A stretch of DNA of 64,000 bases from Nostoc sp. FACHB-973 (lineage in GTDB: Bacteria > Cyanobacteriota > Cyanobacteriia > Cyanobacteriales > Nostocaceae). The notes beneath the pieces are model-generated. The model ran no database searches. It had not been told where the DNA came from and saw only the letters and a list, made by a program, of their open reading frames with translations. The DNA is taken from contig NZ_JACJSJ010000005.1 in the NCBI RefSeq assembly GCF_014698115.1, positions 105,853-169,852 on the forward strand. Direction: 5' to 3'. A program made the position numbers and the translations under genes. Each line of letters starts with the position of its first letter. The first letter of the stretch is position 1. Below, piece by piece: positions 43,052 through 52,436 of the stretch.

Positions 43052-45688
43052 TTAGTGACAATTAGATGAAGTTAACCCAGAACTATAGGGAGTCGGATTA
43101 GGCGCTTCGCTCGCTAGAACTAGCACACCTTGGGTGTTAACATACCAACCTCTCGCGGGAGGTGGCAGTTGTGAAGTATTATTCACTTCTGTAGCAGCAC
43201 TGGCATCAACAGGCTCAAAACTAATTAAAGCTCCACTACTTAGCTGTTCACTCGGTCGAGGTGGCAATCCTCCACGTCCGGTGATGGTAAATTCGCTTCT
43301 ATTTTGACTTGCTGTCCCTCGACAAGCCTGAGCTACCACTTGTTCTGGTTTAGCTACTTCTTGTGGTACATCGATAATTTCAAAATTATTTTCAGCCTCT
43401 GGTGTAATGATGCTGATTTCTCCGGCGATTCCCAGTTCGGAACTAGCAGTAATCTGACAAGTTGGACATACAAAGAATCCTCTGGTATTGATACTGATAT
43501 TTCCTCCCATGCCCTGAACAGCGTCGGCGGTAATCTTACTGCCTTCTAACAGCGTCACAAAGTTGGCCGGACTAGAGCCAGCAATATTAATATTGCCTCC
43601 GTTCCCAGTTCCTCCAGCAGTGGCAGATATCTGACTGTTACGGCGCATTAGTAAGGAATTCGTTTGCAGAGATATGTTACCACCTTCACCAGATGTGGTG
43701 GACGCAGATAATAAGGCGCGATCGCTCAGTATCAACTGATTCCCTTCAATCGTCAATCTTCCACCTGCTCCCATACCAGCATTGTCGCTAGATATCTGAC
43801 TATTACCGGACACCTGTAAGGAATTCTGGACTCGTAAATCAATGTTGCCACCTTGACCCCCTTTGGTAGCCGCCGTGATTCCACCTTGACTTTCCACCAA
43901 AATAGAGCCAGCATTCACCCGCAACGTTCCTGCATCCCCAGTACCATCATTCCTCGCTGTCACCTGTGCCCCATCTTTGACAACCAATTGCCCAGTATTA
44001 ATTGTCACATCTCCAGAAGTTCCACTGGGCACAGCAGGCAGTCTTAATAGCTGTTGCAACAGCGGATCGACTATGTTGGCTGAGGAGATAATCAAACTAG
44101 GATTTACGGAGCCTGGGACTTTGCCACTTACCTCTACACTATCTTGAGCGTTAATGGTGACACTACCAGCAGGACCACTAGCTAAGGTGGAAGCATCAAC
44201 TCTACCACCGTCTTTAATTACCAAGCGTTGAGTATTAATTGTAACGCTACCAGCCTTTCCTGGCCCGCCAGTACCAGCAGTTATTTGGCTAGGAGTGAAA
44301 ACAAATGGTACTACACCTATCAACTCTACTAACTTCGAGGCATTCACAGTTACATTTCCACCGGAGCCAGTACCAGCAGTCACAGAGGCAATATTCCCTC
44401 CTAAAAGCGCAGTGACTTGCTGAGTTGACACTGTAAGAGTTCCCGCATTCCCAGCCCCAAAAGCTCCTGCCGTAATATTACTGAAGCGAGTAGGATTAAA
44501 TGGTGAAAATCCTGACACTTGCAAATAATCACCAGCTTTAATATCAATATTCCCACCAGCAGCAGGTGTGTAAGTAGCGGCAGATATGGCTGCTCCATCT
44601 TGAACAACTAACCGGGGAGTGTTAACAGTAATATCTCCACTTTTGCCACCGCCGATAGTTTCTGTAAATAAGTTGCTGGAAATCTGCCCATCTGCTGTGG
44701 TGCCCACTAAGGATAAGGATTCAGAGGCATTGACGTTAAGCCCCCCTGCTGATTGCGCTCCTTGGGTTTGAATTAACACCACTGAGCCATCGCGGATAGA
44801 AATGTTTCGCCCCTGCAACTGAATTGAGCCACTACCTGGGCCACTGGTATCTGCTAATGCCTTTTGAGATAAGGCAATATCTTGAAAGTTTGTCACTCCT
44901 TGATAACCTAAATTCCAGCCTTGAGGACTGGCATTGAGACTTACTAAACCTCCTGCTACACTACCTAAATCAATACGTCCCCCCTCAGCGGTGAGCGTTC
45001 CTCCCTCGGAAATAATTCCTCCTCCCACCAAAGCTAGGGTATTACCTGGCTGCACCTTTAGTCCGGCGGTGTCTCCCCTAGTGAAGGGTGAAAATATCGG
45101 ACTTTGTAAACTAATGTTATGCCCTTGACCTTGGACACGAATCGCTTTGGGATTCTGCCCAAATTGCAAGCCTACTGGCACACTAATCGTTAGCCGAGGT
45201 GAAGAAGTTGAATCGGTTGCACTAAATTCTGCACCATCAGCAAATTTGAGGCTATCTGCCGTACTCGCCAAAAATGAGCCGCCAATATTGAGTTGAGCGT
45301 TAGCACCAAAGTTAATACCACTGGGATTGATGAGGATGAAATTAGCACCGTAGTTTTCTTTAATTAAGCCATCAATATTGGAAATTGAACCACCTGTAAC
45401 TCGGCTAATGATGTTAGTAATGTTGTTAAAAGCTGCGGTGTTGTTGAAAAAAGCTTCACCACCAGTGGGAACAGAAAATTCTCCAAAGCTATGGAAGAGG
45501 TTGCTACCGACTTGTGTTCCGCCTGTAATTAAAAAATCCAGCCCTGGTGTGGTTCCTGGTGAAACCACAGTTTGTCCATCAGGAAGTGTGTTATCTGAAG
45601 AAATTTGTGCTAAACCAGGAAAGCCGGTAATTAGACAGCAGAGATAAGCACTACTAGTAATTAAAATTTGGCGAAGAAATTGTTTCAT
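43052..45688 (-). CDS. TpsA: filamentous haemagglutinin N-terminal domain adhesin
   Basis: An 878-residue two-partner secretion exoprotein. After a signal peptide (about 1-27) comes the haemagglutination activity (TPS) domain (about 30-170) with the family motif NPSG at 121-124 (FILINPSGINFG). Most of the rest is a predicted right-handed beta helix rich in Gly/Asn/Ser (NVNASESLSLVG, GNITVNT-like units). Near the C-terminus is the cyanobacterial signature ACRGTASQNRSEFTITGRGG followed by LPPRPSE, ending in a short tail with a cysteine (SSNCH). It should be exported to the surface by the TpsB encoded next, and may act in adhesion. Confidence 0.93.
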   Translation of the reverse strand: MKQFLRQILITSSAYLCCLITGFPGLAQISSDNTLPDGQTVVSPGTTPGLDFLITGGTQVGSNLFHSFGEFSVPTGGEAFFNNTAAFNNITNIISRVTGGSISNIDGLIKENYGANFILINPSGINFGANAQLNIGGSFLASTADSLKFADGAEFSATDSTSSPRLTISVPVGLQFGQNPKAIRVQGQGHNISLQSPIFSPFTRGDTAGLKVQPGNTLALVGGGIISEGGTLTAEGGRIDLGSVAGGLVSLNASPQGWNLGYQGVTNFQDIALSQKALADTSGPGSGSIQLQGRNISIRDGSVVLIQTQGAQSAGGLNVNASESLSLVGTTADGQISSNLFTETIGGGKSGDITVNTPRLVVQDGAAISAATYTPAAGGNIDIKAGDYLQVSGFSPFNPTRFSNITAGAFGAGNAGTLTVSTQQVTALLGGNIASVTAGTGSGGNVTVNASKLVELIGVVPFVFTPSQITAGTGGPGKAGSVTINTQRLVIKDGGRVDASTLASGPAGSVTINAQDSVEVSGKVPGSVNPSLIISSANIVDPLLQQLLRLPAVPSGTSGDVTINTGQLVVKDGAQVTARNDGTGDAGTLRVNAGSILVESQGGITAATKGGQGGNIDLRVQNSLQVSGNSQISSDNAGMGAGGRLTIEGNQLILSDRALLSASTTSGEGGNISLQTNSLLMRRNSQISATAGGTGNGGNINIAGSSPANFVTLLEGSKITADAVQGMGGNISINTRGFFVCPTCQITASSELGIAGEISIITPEAENNFEIIDVPQEVAKPEQVVAQACRGTASQNRSEFTITGRGGLPPRPSEQLSSGALISFEPVDASAATEVNNTSQLPPPARGWYVNTQGVLVLASEAPNPTPYSSGLTSSNCH

Positions 45689-45829
45689 TTTGCATAGGGG
45701 AAATTACCCGACGGAAAAAAAATATTTGAATGTTTTTTTTAGTTGAATTGTAAGTACATTTAACTAAAAATGATATTATTGAGTTTATATTCGAGCCTAA
45801 ATTTTGGTCAAGAAAGGTGTTTAAGTAAT

Positions 45830-46348
45830 ATGAACAACTGGCAGTCTTGGGCAACTATGGCGACAGCCCCAATATTAGCTCTGGGTGTTATAGTAGCAGT
45901 CTCTGCGCCCAGTAGAGCTAACAGTGTACAAGTAACCTGCAAGACTAACGCCAGCACACCAAAGGTGATTTTGAGTTTGGTTAAAGACGGAAGTCCCAAA
46001 GATTACATGATGTTGAATTTTCTCCCAAAGTATTTCTCAACGGTAAATGCCGTGCAAAATTGCCAGAATACAGCTAAAACTTTACAAAATATCTACGATA
46101 CGGATAGTTCTAAATATTTAACGGCTGATAAGCTCAACGAGCAATCTGTTGTGTGTGCTGTAGAACGGAGAGGCATCGGTTGCAATCATTACAGCGCTCA
46201 GGTTTTATTTATTCTTAAACCAGTTGATAACCCCTCTCAAGCTTTATACGAAATGTTGGGTAGCGATTTTAAGCAAGCAAAGCCTTCCAATCTCCGGACT
46301 CTTAGCCGTACTTACACTAACACTAAACCTTTTTGGTGGCCATTTTAA
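45830..46348 (+). CDS. COP23-like secreted protein
   Basis: A 172-residue protein with a signal peptide (MNNWQSWATMATAPILALGV, cleaved near SRAN) and the COP23 domain (circadian oscillating polypeptide): VQVTCKTNASTPKVILSLV and VCAVERRGIGCNHYSAQVLF with conserved cysteines. An in-frame ATG 60 bases upstream exists, but the chosen start gives a proper signal peptide and has AGAAAGG upstream. The function of the family is unknown; the name refers to a clock-controlled membrane protein. It is divergent from tpsA, so the two share a 141-base promoter region. Confidence 0.8.
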   Translation: MNNWQSWATMATAPILALGVIVAVSAPSRANSVQVTCKTNASTPKVILSLVKDGSPKDYMMLNFLPKYFSTVNAVQNCQNTAKTLQNIYDTDSSKYLTADKLNEQSVVCAVERRGIGCNHYSAQVLFILKPVDNPSQALYEMLGSDFKQAKPSNLRTLSRTYTNTKPFWWPF

Positions 46349-47141
46349 CTGGCATAAAATAAGTTCGAGATCAAAAAGTCTCTAATCCTGGCAGGAACTG
46401 GGTTGTATGACTGTGGGTTAGATGATAGCGGCCAACAGTTCACGAGGAGAAAATTTACTTCTGATAATTTAATCAAGGTTTTTATCTTGATATATACTGC
46501 GGCAGCGATTGTGTTGAATTTCGGATATATTTTGGATTTTAAGTAGTTAAATATACAAATATTTAAGTAAATATAAGTGTATAGAGCTTAAATTATGATA
46601 TCGAATTAAAAGTATAAATTTTGCCAGACTTGACTGAAGGAGTAAAGTTGCTGTTAATTAATAGTTATAAAAATTAAGTAAATTTAAGTGTATGTTTCTC
46701 TATGTCGTTATAATTACACTTTACAATCTTAACACAACTAGTCAATTTAAGGAAGTCGGTGGGAATAAATAGAACTACACTTGCAAACCCTTACCAATGA
46801 GAAAAGACAAAGCGCAAAGTCTCTTGCGTTCCCAGAGCGAAAGCAACAGAGGTTTGTTTCCGAGCATTAGACGCCAGTGAAGGAGCCGAGAGACCCTTCC
46901 AACGTAGTGGCTCAACGGCAGTTCCTTTAAGCAGGGGAACCTCGGCAACGGGCTGCCTCAACTTTGTAACATAGGACAAACAACAGCTTTTACCAGTTAG
47001 GTTTATTTGCACCGACTTACTTAGAATTAATTAACTTACAATCGTCAAAATTGTTACATTAATGATAAATTAACCTTTGATAACTCAGAATAAAAATAAC
47101 TCGTTTTGCTACTTTTATAACTTAATATATTTGCTCTGATT
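46349..47141. other. Long non-coding gap with a GC-rich dispersed repeat
   Basis: About 790 bases. The first 440 are AT-rich without ORFs. At 46796-46990 lies a distinct, GC-richer block (CCAGTGAAGGAGCCGAGAG, AACGTAGTGGCTCAACGG, CTCGGCAACGGGCTGCC), unlike its flanks and resembling dispersed non-coding repeats of Nostoc. A 73-codon frame across it on the minus strand lacks protein character. The right end holds the promoter of the TPR gene. Confidence 0.5.
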
Positions 47142-49133
47142 ATGAAGCCACTTGGTAAAGTTTTACAACAGGCTGACCTCATTTCATCTGAGCAGGTGGA
47201 GATTGCTCTTAAAGAGCAGATCCAACTTGCTGAGTTAAGCCTTGGTGAAATTCTAGTCTTGCATGGATGGCTTAAACAAGAAACGGTTGATTTTTTCTCT
47301 CAGGAATGGCCAGTATTACTTGAGCAGAAACCAAAACAGCCCTTAGGTAAATATTTAGAAGAAGCTGGACTATTAAATGAACACCAAATCAGAATTATCC
47401 TTGCTGAACAAACACAGAATAAATTTCGCTTTGGTGAATTAGCAGTACTTAAGGGTTGGTTGAAACCTACTACAATTAAGTTTTTTCTGGAGCATTTGGC
47501 TTTAGAATCGCAAATCCAAGAAGAGGAAGAAGTTTCAAATAATCAAAGTTCAGCACAGATAGAACAATTGCATTTGAAAATGATAGTGCCACAGCAGAAC
47601 AATTTGAAAATCTCGAACCCCCTTAAGCATTCAGTTTTTGCTTTCAATTCCCTAGAGCAAGAATCAGCGAGTCTAACACTGTTTACCCCTAATACTATAG
47701 AATTATTCAAATTAGATGAAAAAGCTAGTTGTCCGGAAGCTTTGCTCGCAGAAGTACAATTCTGGACAAATGGGCAACCGTCTCTTGCTGAAAAGATTTT
47801 TCAATTGGTTGCACAATCGCCAGATTATATTGCCGCAGGTGCAGAAGCAGCAACAGTGCAGCAACTAGTACAAAATAACTTAATTAACAATTGGCAAACT
47901 CAAGTCACCGCTGAGCATTTGCAACGGATACATGAAAGTACAATCAACAATGTGCAATGCGATCCGTTATCTCTGTTGGAACTGTATCGGCAAATTTGGC
48001 AAGAGGGCGAATTACCAACCAACAACAGTCCAGAACAGGCAGAACTGTTGCGTATAGGATTGGTAATCCAACAACAAGACAAGCTAAAAGTTGGGAACCG
48101 CATTTACCAAGCAGTTTTTAATTGCAATTGGGTAAACCAGGAGTTCGAGAAAATACTTGCTGCCTCATCGGCAAAAACAACCATCTCACCAGTTAGTAAT
48201 TTGAATGTCAGCAATACCATTACTGCGCCTGAATCTAGACCATATAAACGATTCTTTGTGTTGCTAGCAATAGCTGGTTTAATGGTCTGTGGTTCTGGCG
48301 TGATTTTTTTAAGTTTCAGTATATTTAGATGGTTACAAGTAGAAATGATTTTTAAACAAGGTAATGTGTTATTGCAGCAAGGAGAGTATCAAGAAGCGAT
48401 CGCCAAATATAACAACCTTTTAAAATTTGATAGCAACTACTACCAATCTTGGACTAACCGAGGCTATGCACTAGCTGGACTCAAAAACTACAACAAAATG
48501 CTAGAATCATGCACTACAGCAACAATCATTCATCCAGAAGCTGTTTATGCCTGGAATTGCAAAGGTGAAGCGCTATATAACCTCAAACAATATAATGAGG
48601 CGATCTGGGCTTTCGATCAAGCGATTAGACTCAACTCCAAAGATCCTGTATTCTGGATTAATAAAACTGAGGCACTACTAGCACTCAAGCAACCAGATGC
48701 AGCGCTTACTACTATTAATCAAGCAATTGAACTGTTAAAACAAATTTCGGAAAAAGATGCAAATGCCAAAGAGTTAGCTGTTGCTTTTAGCTATCAAGGT
48801 AAGGTCTTATTCCAAAAACAAGAATACGAAGGCTCTCTAAAAGCCTATGAACAGGCATTAAAATACAATCCCAAATACTTTGTGGCTTTACGGGGTAAAG
48901 GGATGGCGCTACAAGCTCTAAAGCGAGACGATCAAGCGATCGCGCAATTTTATTTTCTTCTAGATCATCAGCAGCTAAGTGATACTCAAAAAGCTGAAGT
49001 ATGGTATTATTTGGGGTTGAGCCTGTGTAAATTCCAGCAACCCGAAAAAGCGATCGCCGCTTTCGATAAAGCTCTCAAACTCAAACCCAATTACCAACCT
49101 TCAGAACAAGTTAAAGAAACTTGTCCAAAATAA
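47142..49133 (+). CDS. Membrane TPR protein with STAND/AAA-like C-terminal module but no ATPase
   Basis: A 663-residue protein in four parts. Residues 1-125 are two similar repeats (LGKVLQQADLISSEQVEIAL and LGKYLEEAGLLNEHQIRIIL), like the MshEN/GspE N-terminal module. Residues about 195-345 (NGQPSLAEKIFQLVAQSP, LELYRQIWQEGE, LLRIGLVIQQQDKLKVGNRI) match the C-terminal half of the AAA-like proteins of this window (compare residues 250-390 of the protein at 59590-61137), yet no Walker motifs are present. A membrane helix lies near 370-395 and five to six TPRs follow. Function unknown; probably a scaffold for signalling at the membrane. Confidence 0.8.
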   Translation: MKPLGKVLQQADLISSEQVEIALKEQIQLAELSLGEILVLHGWLKQETVDFFSQEWPVLLEQKPKQPLGKYLEEAGLLNEHQIRIILAEQTQNKFRFGELAVLKGWLKPTTIKFFLEHLALESQIQEEEEVSNNQSSAQIEQLHLKMIVPQQNNLKISNPLKHSVFAFNSLEQESASLTLFTPNTIELFKLDEKASCPEALLAEVQFWTNGQPSLAEKIFQLVAQSPDYIAAGAEAATVQQLVQNNLINNWQTQVTAEHLQRIHESTINNVQCDPLSLLELYRQIWQEGELPTNNSPEQAELLRIGLVIQQQDKLKVGNRIYQAVFNCNWVNQEFEKILAASSAKTTISPVSNLNVSNTITAPESRPYKRFFVLLAIAGLMVCGSGVIFLSFSIFRWLQVEMIFKQGNVLLQQGEYQEAIAKYNNLLKFDSNYYQSWTNRGYALAGLKNYNKMLESCTTATIIHPEAVYAWNCKGEALYNLKQYNEAIWAFDQAIRLNSKDPVFWINKTEALLALKQPDAALTTINQAIELLKQISEKDANAKELAVAFSYQGKVLFQKQEYEGSLKAYEQALKYNPKYFVALRGKGMALQALKRDDQAIAQFYFLLDHQQLSDTQKAEVWYYLGLSLCKFQQPEKAIAAFDKALKLKPNYQPSEQVKETCPK

Positions 49134-49384
49134 ATCACAAAATTCACAATTAAATCGAAGCTTTAGGGGGAAAATAAATACTGATTAGTCAGAAATACCG
49201 AGAGATGAGCGCCCCGCTAGATGTATTATCCCTATTTATCCTTACATGAATTTGGTTTTTTCGTGCTGACCGACTTAATTCCCTTTCATCCCTCAAAATG
49301 AACCAACGGACAGTTCTACATACCATCAAATAATTTTGCAAGATGTCTAAACTATTTAGCAAAAAAGACTAACTGATAATCAGC

Positions 49385-50329
49385 ATGAAAAAACAAGTTT
49401 TAGCCGCAGGATTTGTATTATCCTCTTTTTTTGTGTTGCCACTAAAAGCATCGGCAGCAAATTTTAGTCAAATTTACGCATTTGGTGACAGCCTGGTTGA
49501 TACTGGCAATACTTACAATTTCATCAAAACGGCTACAGGAGTTGAATTTCCTCCCAGTCCACCCTATTTTGATGGACACTTTTCCAATGGGCCAATTTGG
49601 GTAGAAGGTTTATCTTCTGCTTTGGGAATAACACAAACTAACCTTGCCTTTGGTGGTGCTACTACAGGTACCCTGAACACCGTTAATGGAAACTTACCTG
49701 GATTAGCTCAGCAGATACAAGGCTTTACCACAACTAATCCTCAAGCTGACAGCAAAGCGCTATATGTAATCTGGGCTGGTGCAAATGATTACCTTGGTGG
49801 TGGGCTGACAAACCCTGTTGAGCCAGTCAATAATTTAATCAATGCGATTAAATCACTTGCTAGTGTTGGTGCTACAAATTTTCTTCTAGCGAATTTACCT
49901 AGTTTAGGTGCTGCTCCTGGCACGAATAACGATCCAACGGTTTCTGCTGCACTAGCTGCTTTGACTAATGCCCATAACTCCGGCTTGGCCGCTGGTATTA
50001 ATACTTTGAACCAGCAACCAGATATTCATGTCACCCTTTTTGATGCTAATTCCTTATTTAATAGAGCGATCGCATCTCCGGGAGAATTCGGTTATACAAA
50101 TGTCACCGATGCTTGCTTGACAATAACCAGCCCAACGAGTTTCACTACCTGTCCCAACCCCAATGAATATTTATTCTGGGATCAGCTGCATCCCACAACA
50201 TATACTCACAGCATTTTAGCAGGAGCTGCATTAGTAGCAGTTCCAGAATCTTCCCCAGCTTTAGGGATGTTGGCACTGGGTGCTTTAGGTACTGTAGGAG
50301 TGCTGAAGAAGCGTCAACGCACATATTAA
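49385..50329 (+). CDS. SGNH/GDSL esterase with PEP-CTERM-like anchor
   Basis: A 314-residue secreted esterase or lipase. Signal peptide about 1-24 (FVLSSFFVLPLKASA). Block I is FGDSLVDTGN with the nucleophile S36; block III is IWAGANDYLG; block V is WDQLHPTTYTH with the Asp and His of the triad. The C-terminus has VPESSPALGMLALGALGTVG and then KKRQRTY, a PEP-CTERM-type sorting tail (VPE motif, hydrophobic helix, basic end), which suggests processing and attachment by an exosortase system. Substrate unknown. Confidence 0.92.
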   Translation: MKKQVLAAGFVLSSFFVLPLKASAANFSQIYAFGDSLVDTGNTYNFIKTATGVEFPPSPPYFDGHFSNGPIWVEGLSSALGITQTNLAFGGATTGTLNTVNGNLPGLAQQIQGFTTTNPQADSKALYVIWAGANDYLGGGLTNPVEPVNNLINAIKSLASVGATNFLLANLPSLGAAPGTNNDPTVSAALAALTNAHNSGLAAGINTLNQQPDIHVTLFDANSLFNRAIASPGEFGYTNVTDACLTITSPTSFTTCPNPNEYLFWDQLHPTTYTHSILAGAALVAVPESSPALGMLALGALGTVGVLKKRQRTY

Positions 50330-50391
50330 GCGATCGCAACATTTTTCACTATTACTAGCTCAAGCGATCGCCAGGTTATAGAAGTACACGG

Positions 50392-50416
50392 GTAGGGAAC
50401 ATGGCTGTGCCCCTAC
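50392..50416. repeat. Imperfect GTAGGG...CCCCTAC palindrome
   Basis: GTAGGGAACATGGCTGTGCC followed by CCTAC, an imperfect relative of the perfect palindromes at 37656 and 55145, in the convergent gap between the GDSL gene and the 181-aa gene. Confidence 0.5.
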
Positions 50417-50505
50417 AATTATCTATACCTCACCAATGTAGTGGGGTGGCACAGTTGTGCTAACCCACTGCGTGTTGCTTTTTGGTTTCAAACAAGCAAC
50501 TCAAA

Positions 50506-51051
50506 TTACTCTCCAGCATCCAAGTCAAAGTAGAAACTACCGTCAATAATTCTATTGCTACCAACATATTTGATAATGGGTATGCTAACTCGATGCTGTC
50601 CTGGTTCAAGCTTCCAAGTTTGTTGGAAGTTACCAATATGATGACAACCAGCATTAATTGGGAAGGTACTAGGAGTCAAAAGACCATTTTTATAACTCTC
50701 AACTCCATTTTTAAATAGATATCCTTTTACTTCTACTTTATTGAGTTGAGCTTGAGATGGTATGCAATAATTGACGTTTGATAATCTTAGAGTATCTCCA
50801 GATTTGAGAAATAGGCGATCGTGATTTTTCACTTGCTGAAGTTCGTTGCTATTAACCTGCACAGTCAGATCAGCGACACAGACTTTATCGCCAAGAACTT
50901 TGTCACATGTTGTAGAAGTGGCGGTGACTGAGGGCTTTAGTTCTGAAGAAGGCTTGTTGTCACCCCCCATCGTCGCAGACACTCCGGCAGCTACTATGAC
51001 GCCGGTAGCAGCAATGAGAGCAAGTACAACCCGTTGTCTAAAAGTTACCAT
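50506..51051 (-). CDS. Hypothetical secreted protein, 181 aa
   Basis: A 181-residue protein with an N-terminal signal or anchor segment (VVLALIAATGVIVAAGVSA, about 8-27), followed by a Ser/Thr/Pro-rich spacer and a beta-rich domain with four cysteines (TTCDKVLGDKVCVADLTVQV, VNYCIPSQ, NAGCHHIGN). I do not recognise the family. It could be a periplasmic or surface protein with two disulfides. It is convergent with the GDSL gene and divergent from the STAND gene at 51242. Confidence 0.65.
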   Translation of the reverse strand: MVTFRQRVVLALIAATGVIVAAGVSATMGGDNKPSSELKPSVTATSTTCDKVLGDKVCVADLTVQVNSNELQQVKNHDRLFLKSGDTLRLSNVNYCIPSQAQLNKVEVKGYLFKNGVESYKNGLLTPSTFPINAGCHHIGNFQQTWKLEPGQHRVSIPIIKYVGSNRIIDGSFYFDLDAGE

Positions 51052-51241
51052 TTTTCAAACTCCTCAACTTTTTTCGTATAACACCATCATCACTTGAGAC
51101 ACAAGCTTTACAAGTAAGCGCTAGTAGGGAGTTTGAGTGATTAAATTCTTGTAAGGGAAAGTAGGCAAATGTAGGTTTGTAAGGTAAAGTATTACACTAC
51201 TGACCGATTTTAACTTTACTCTGCCAATTCAATTACACTTA

Positions 51242-52309
51242 ATGGACTCACAAGAAGCATTAGCATTCATTAATAAGCTACTTGCAAATGATAAGCAAGT
51301 CTTAAATGAGTTGGAACAAAAGCTCTTTTTAGGAATGTGGGAAAGGAAGGCGTATACAGAGATTGTTAATGATGGTTCTTATAGTGCAGAACATGTGAGA
51401 GATGTGGGTGCAAATTTATGTAAAAAGATTGGAGTAATTTTAGAAATACAAGTTAAAAAAAGAAATTTTAAAAATCCAATAATAGCAGTATATCAACAGT
51501 ATTCAGAACAAGCTTTACCTTTCCAAGTACCAATTTTAGAACCAACGAATCCATCACCAAGACATGAATCACAGTCATATCATCTATCCCAGCAAAATCA
51601 TAATCCTTTCATTCCCTTGAATGGCAGAGTAGAAGAAAATTATCTATTCTTCGACCGAGAGCGCGAAATACGACGAGTATTTGAGGTACTGAATAGCGGT
51701 AGTAGTGTAGTTTTAATTGGGGAAGAGGGAATCGGAAAATCCTCGCTGCTATGGATGATTTACCAAGAAGCAGAAAGTCGTCTCAACGTTCAACGCCAGC
51801 CAGTTTTCTTAGATCTGAATTTACTTCATAATGAAACCCAATTTTATAGTAATTTGTGCTACGAAATTGGTATAGACGAATGTCAGGGCTATCAGTTAAC
51901 CCGCAATTTACGAAGTTGTAAAATACTACTGGCTATAGACAATGTAGGAAAACTAGCAGGGGAAGGTTTTACTCGAAACATAAGGGATTATTTGCGCGGT
52001 TTAGCTGAAGGAAATAATGCTCCATTGAAGCTGATTTTAGCTGCCACCGAACCCCTGAATAACCTTTTTAAGGATAGTCAGGATCAAGGGAATACTTCTC
52101 CGTTGGCAGGTATTTGCCAAGAGGAACAAATTCATCCTTGGGATAAAGACACTATACGTACTTTTATTAGCAGCCGTTTAGCTAGAACTGCTGTGAATTT
52201 TACTGAAGAGGAAATCGTTCAACTCATCCAAGAAAGTGGCGGACATCCTCGCAAACTGATGCAGTTGTCTTATCGAACTTATTCGCAGTATATAGAGAGT
52301 TTGCAATGA
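51242..52309 (+). CDS. STAND-type NTPase with N-terminal vMAP-like helical domain
   Basis: A 355-residue NTPase. Residues 1-85 (LNELEQKLFLGMWERKAYTE, HVRDVGANLCKKIGVILEIQ) form the small helix-turn-helix-like domain found at the N-terminus of cyanobacterial vWA-MoxR-associated and NB-ARC-type proteins. The NTPase core has Walker A IGEEGIGKSS (159-168) and a Walker B-like strand KILLAIDNVGKL near 230; HPRKLMQLSYRTYSQYIESL closes the winged-helix part. No sensor repeat or effector is attached. The membrane AAA gene starts 127 bases downstream on the same strand. Confidence 0.8.
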   Translation: MDSQEALAFINKLLANDKQVLNELEQKLFLGMWERKAYTEIVNDGSYSAEHVRDVGANLCKKIGVILEIQVKKRNFKNPIIAVYQQYSEQALPFQVPILEPTNPSPRHESQSYHLSQQNHNPFIPLNGRVEENYLFFDREREIRRVFEVLNSGSSVVLIGEEGIGKSSLLWMIYQEAESRLNVQRQPVFLDLNLLHNETQFYSNLCYEIGIDECQGYQLTRNLRSCKILLAIDNVGKLAGEGFTRNIRDYLRGLAEGNNAPLKLILAATEPLNNLFKDSQDQGNTSPLAGICQEEQIHPWDKDTIRTFISSRLARTAVNFTEEEIVQLIQESGGHPRKLMQLSYRTYSQYIESLQ

Positions 52310-52324
52310 ATAACACTCCTTTGA

Positions 52325-52418
52325 CCTGTCCCCCAACCCCTGCTCTTACAAGAGAGGAGAGTAAGATTACTCCTATTCCCCTTATAAGGAAGGGCTGGGG
52401 GTTAGGTTCTCTACGGGT
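52325..52418. repeat. Palindromic repeat between the STAND and membrane-AAA genes
   Basis: CCCCCAACCCC at the left and GGGCTGGGGGTTAGG at the right form an imperfect long hairpin with an inner CCCCTTATAAGGAAGG. It resembles dispersed hairpin elements common in Nostoc intergenic DNA. Confidence 0.6.
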
Positions 52419-52436
52419 GATGATGGAGGCTGAATA

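Noticed and set aside
46791..47012. 73-codon open frame on the minus strand
   Set aside because: Coincides with the GC-richer repeat-like block; composition and lack of a ribosome binding site argue against coding.
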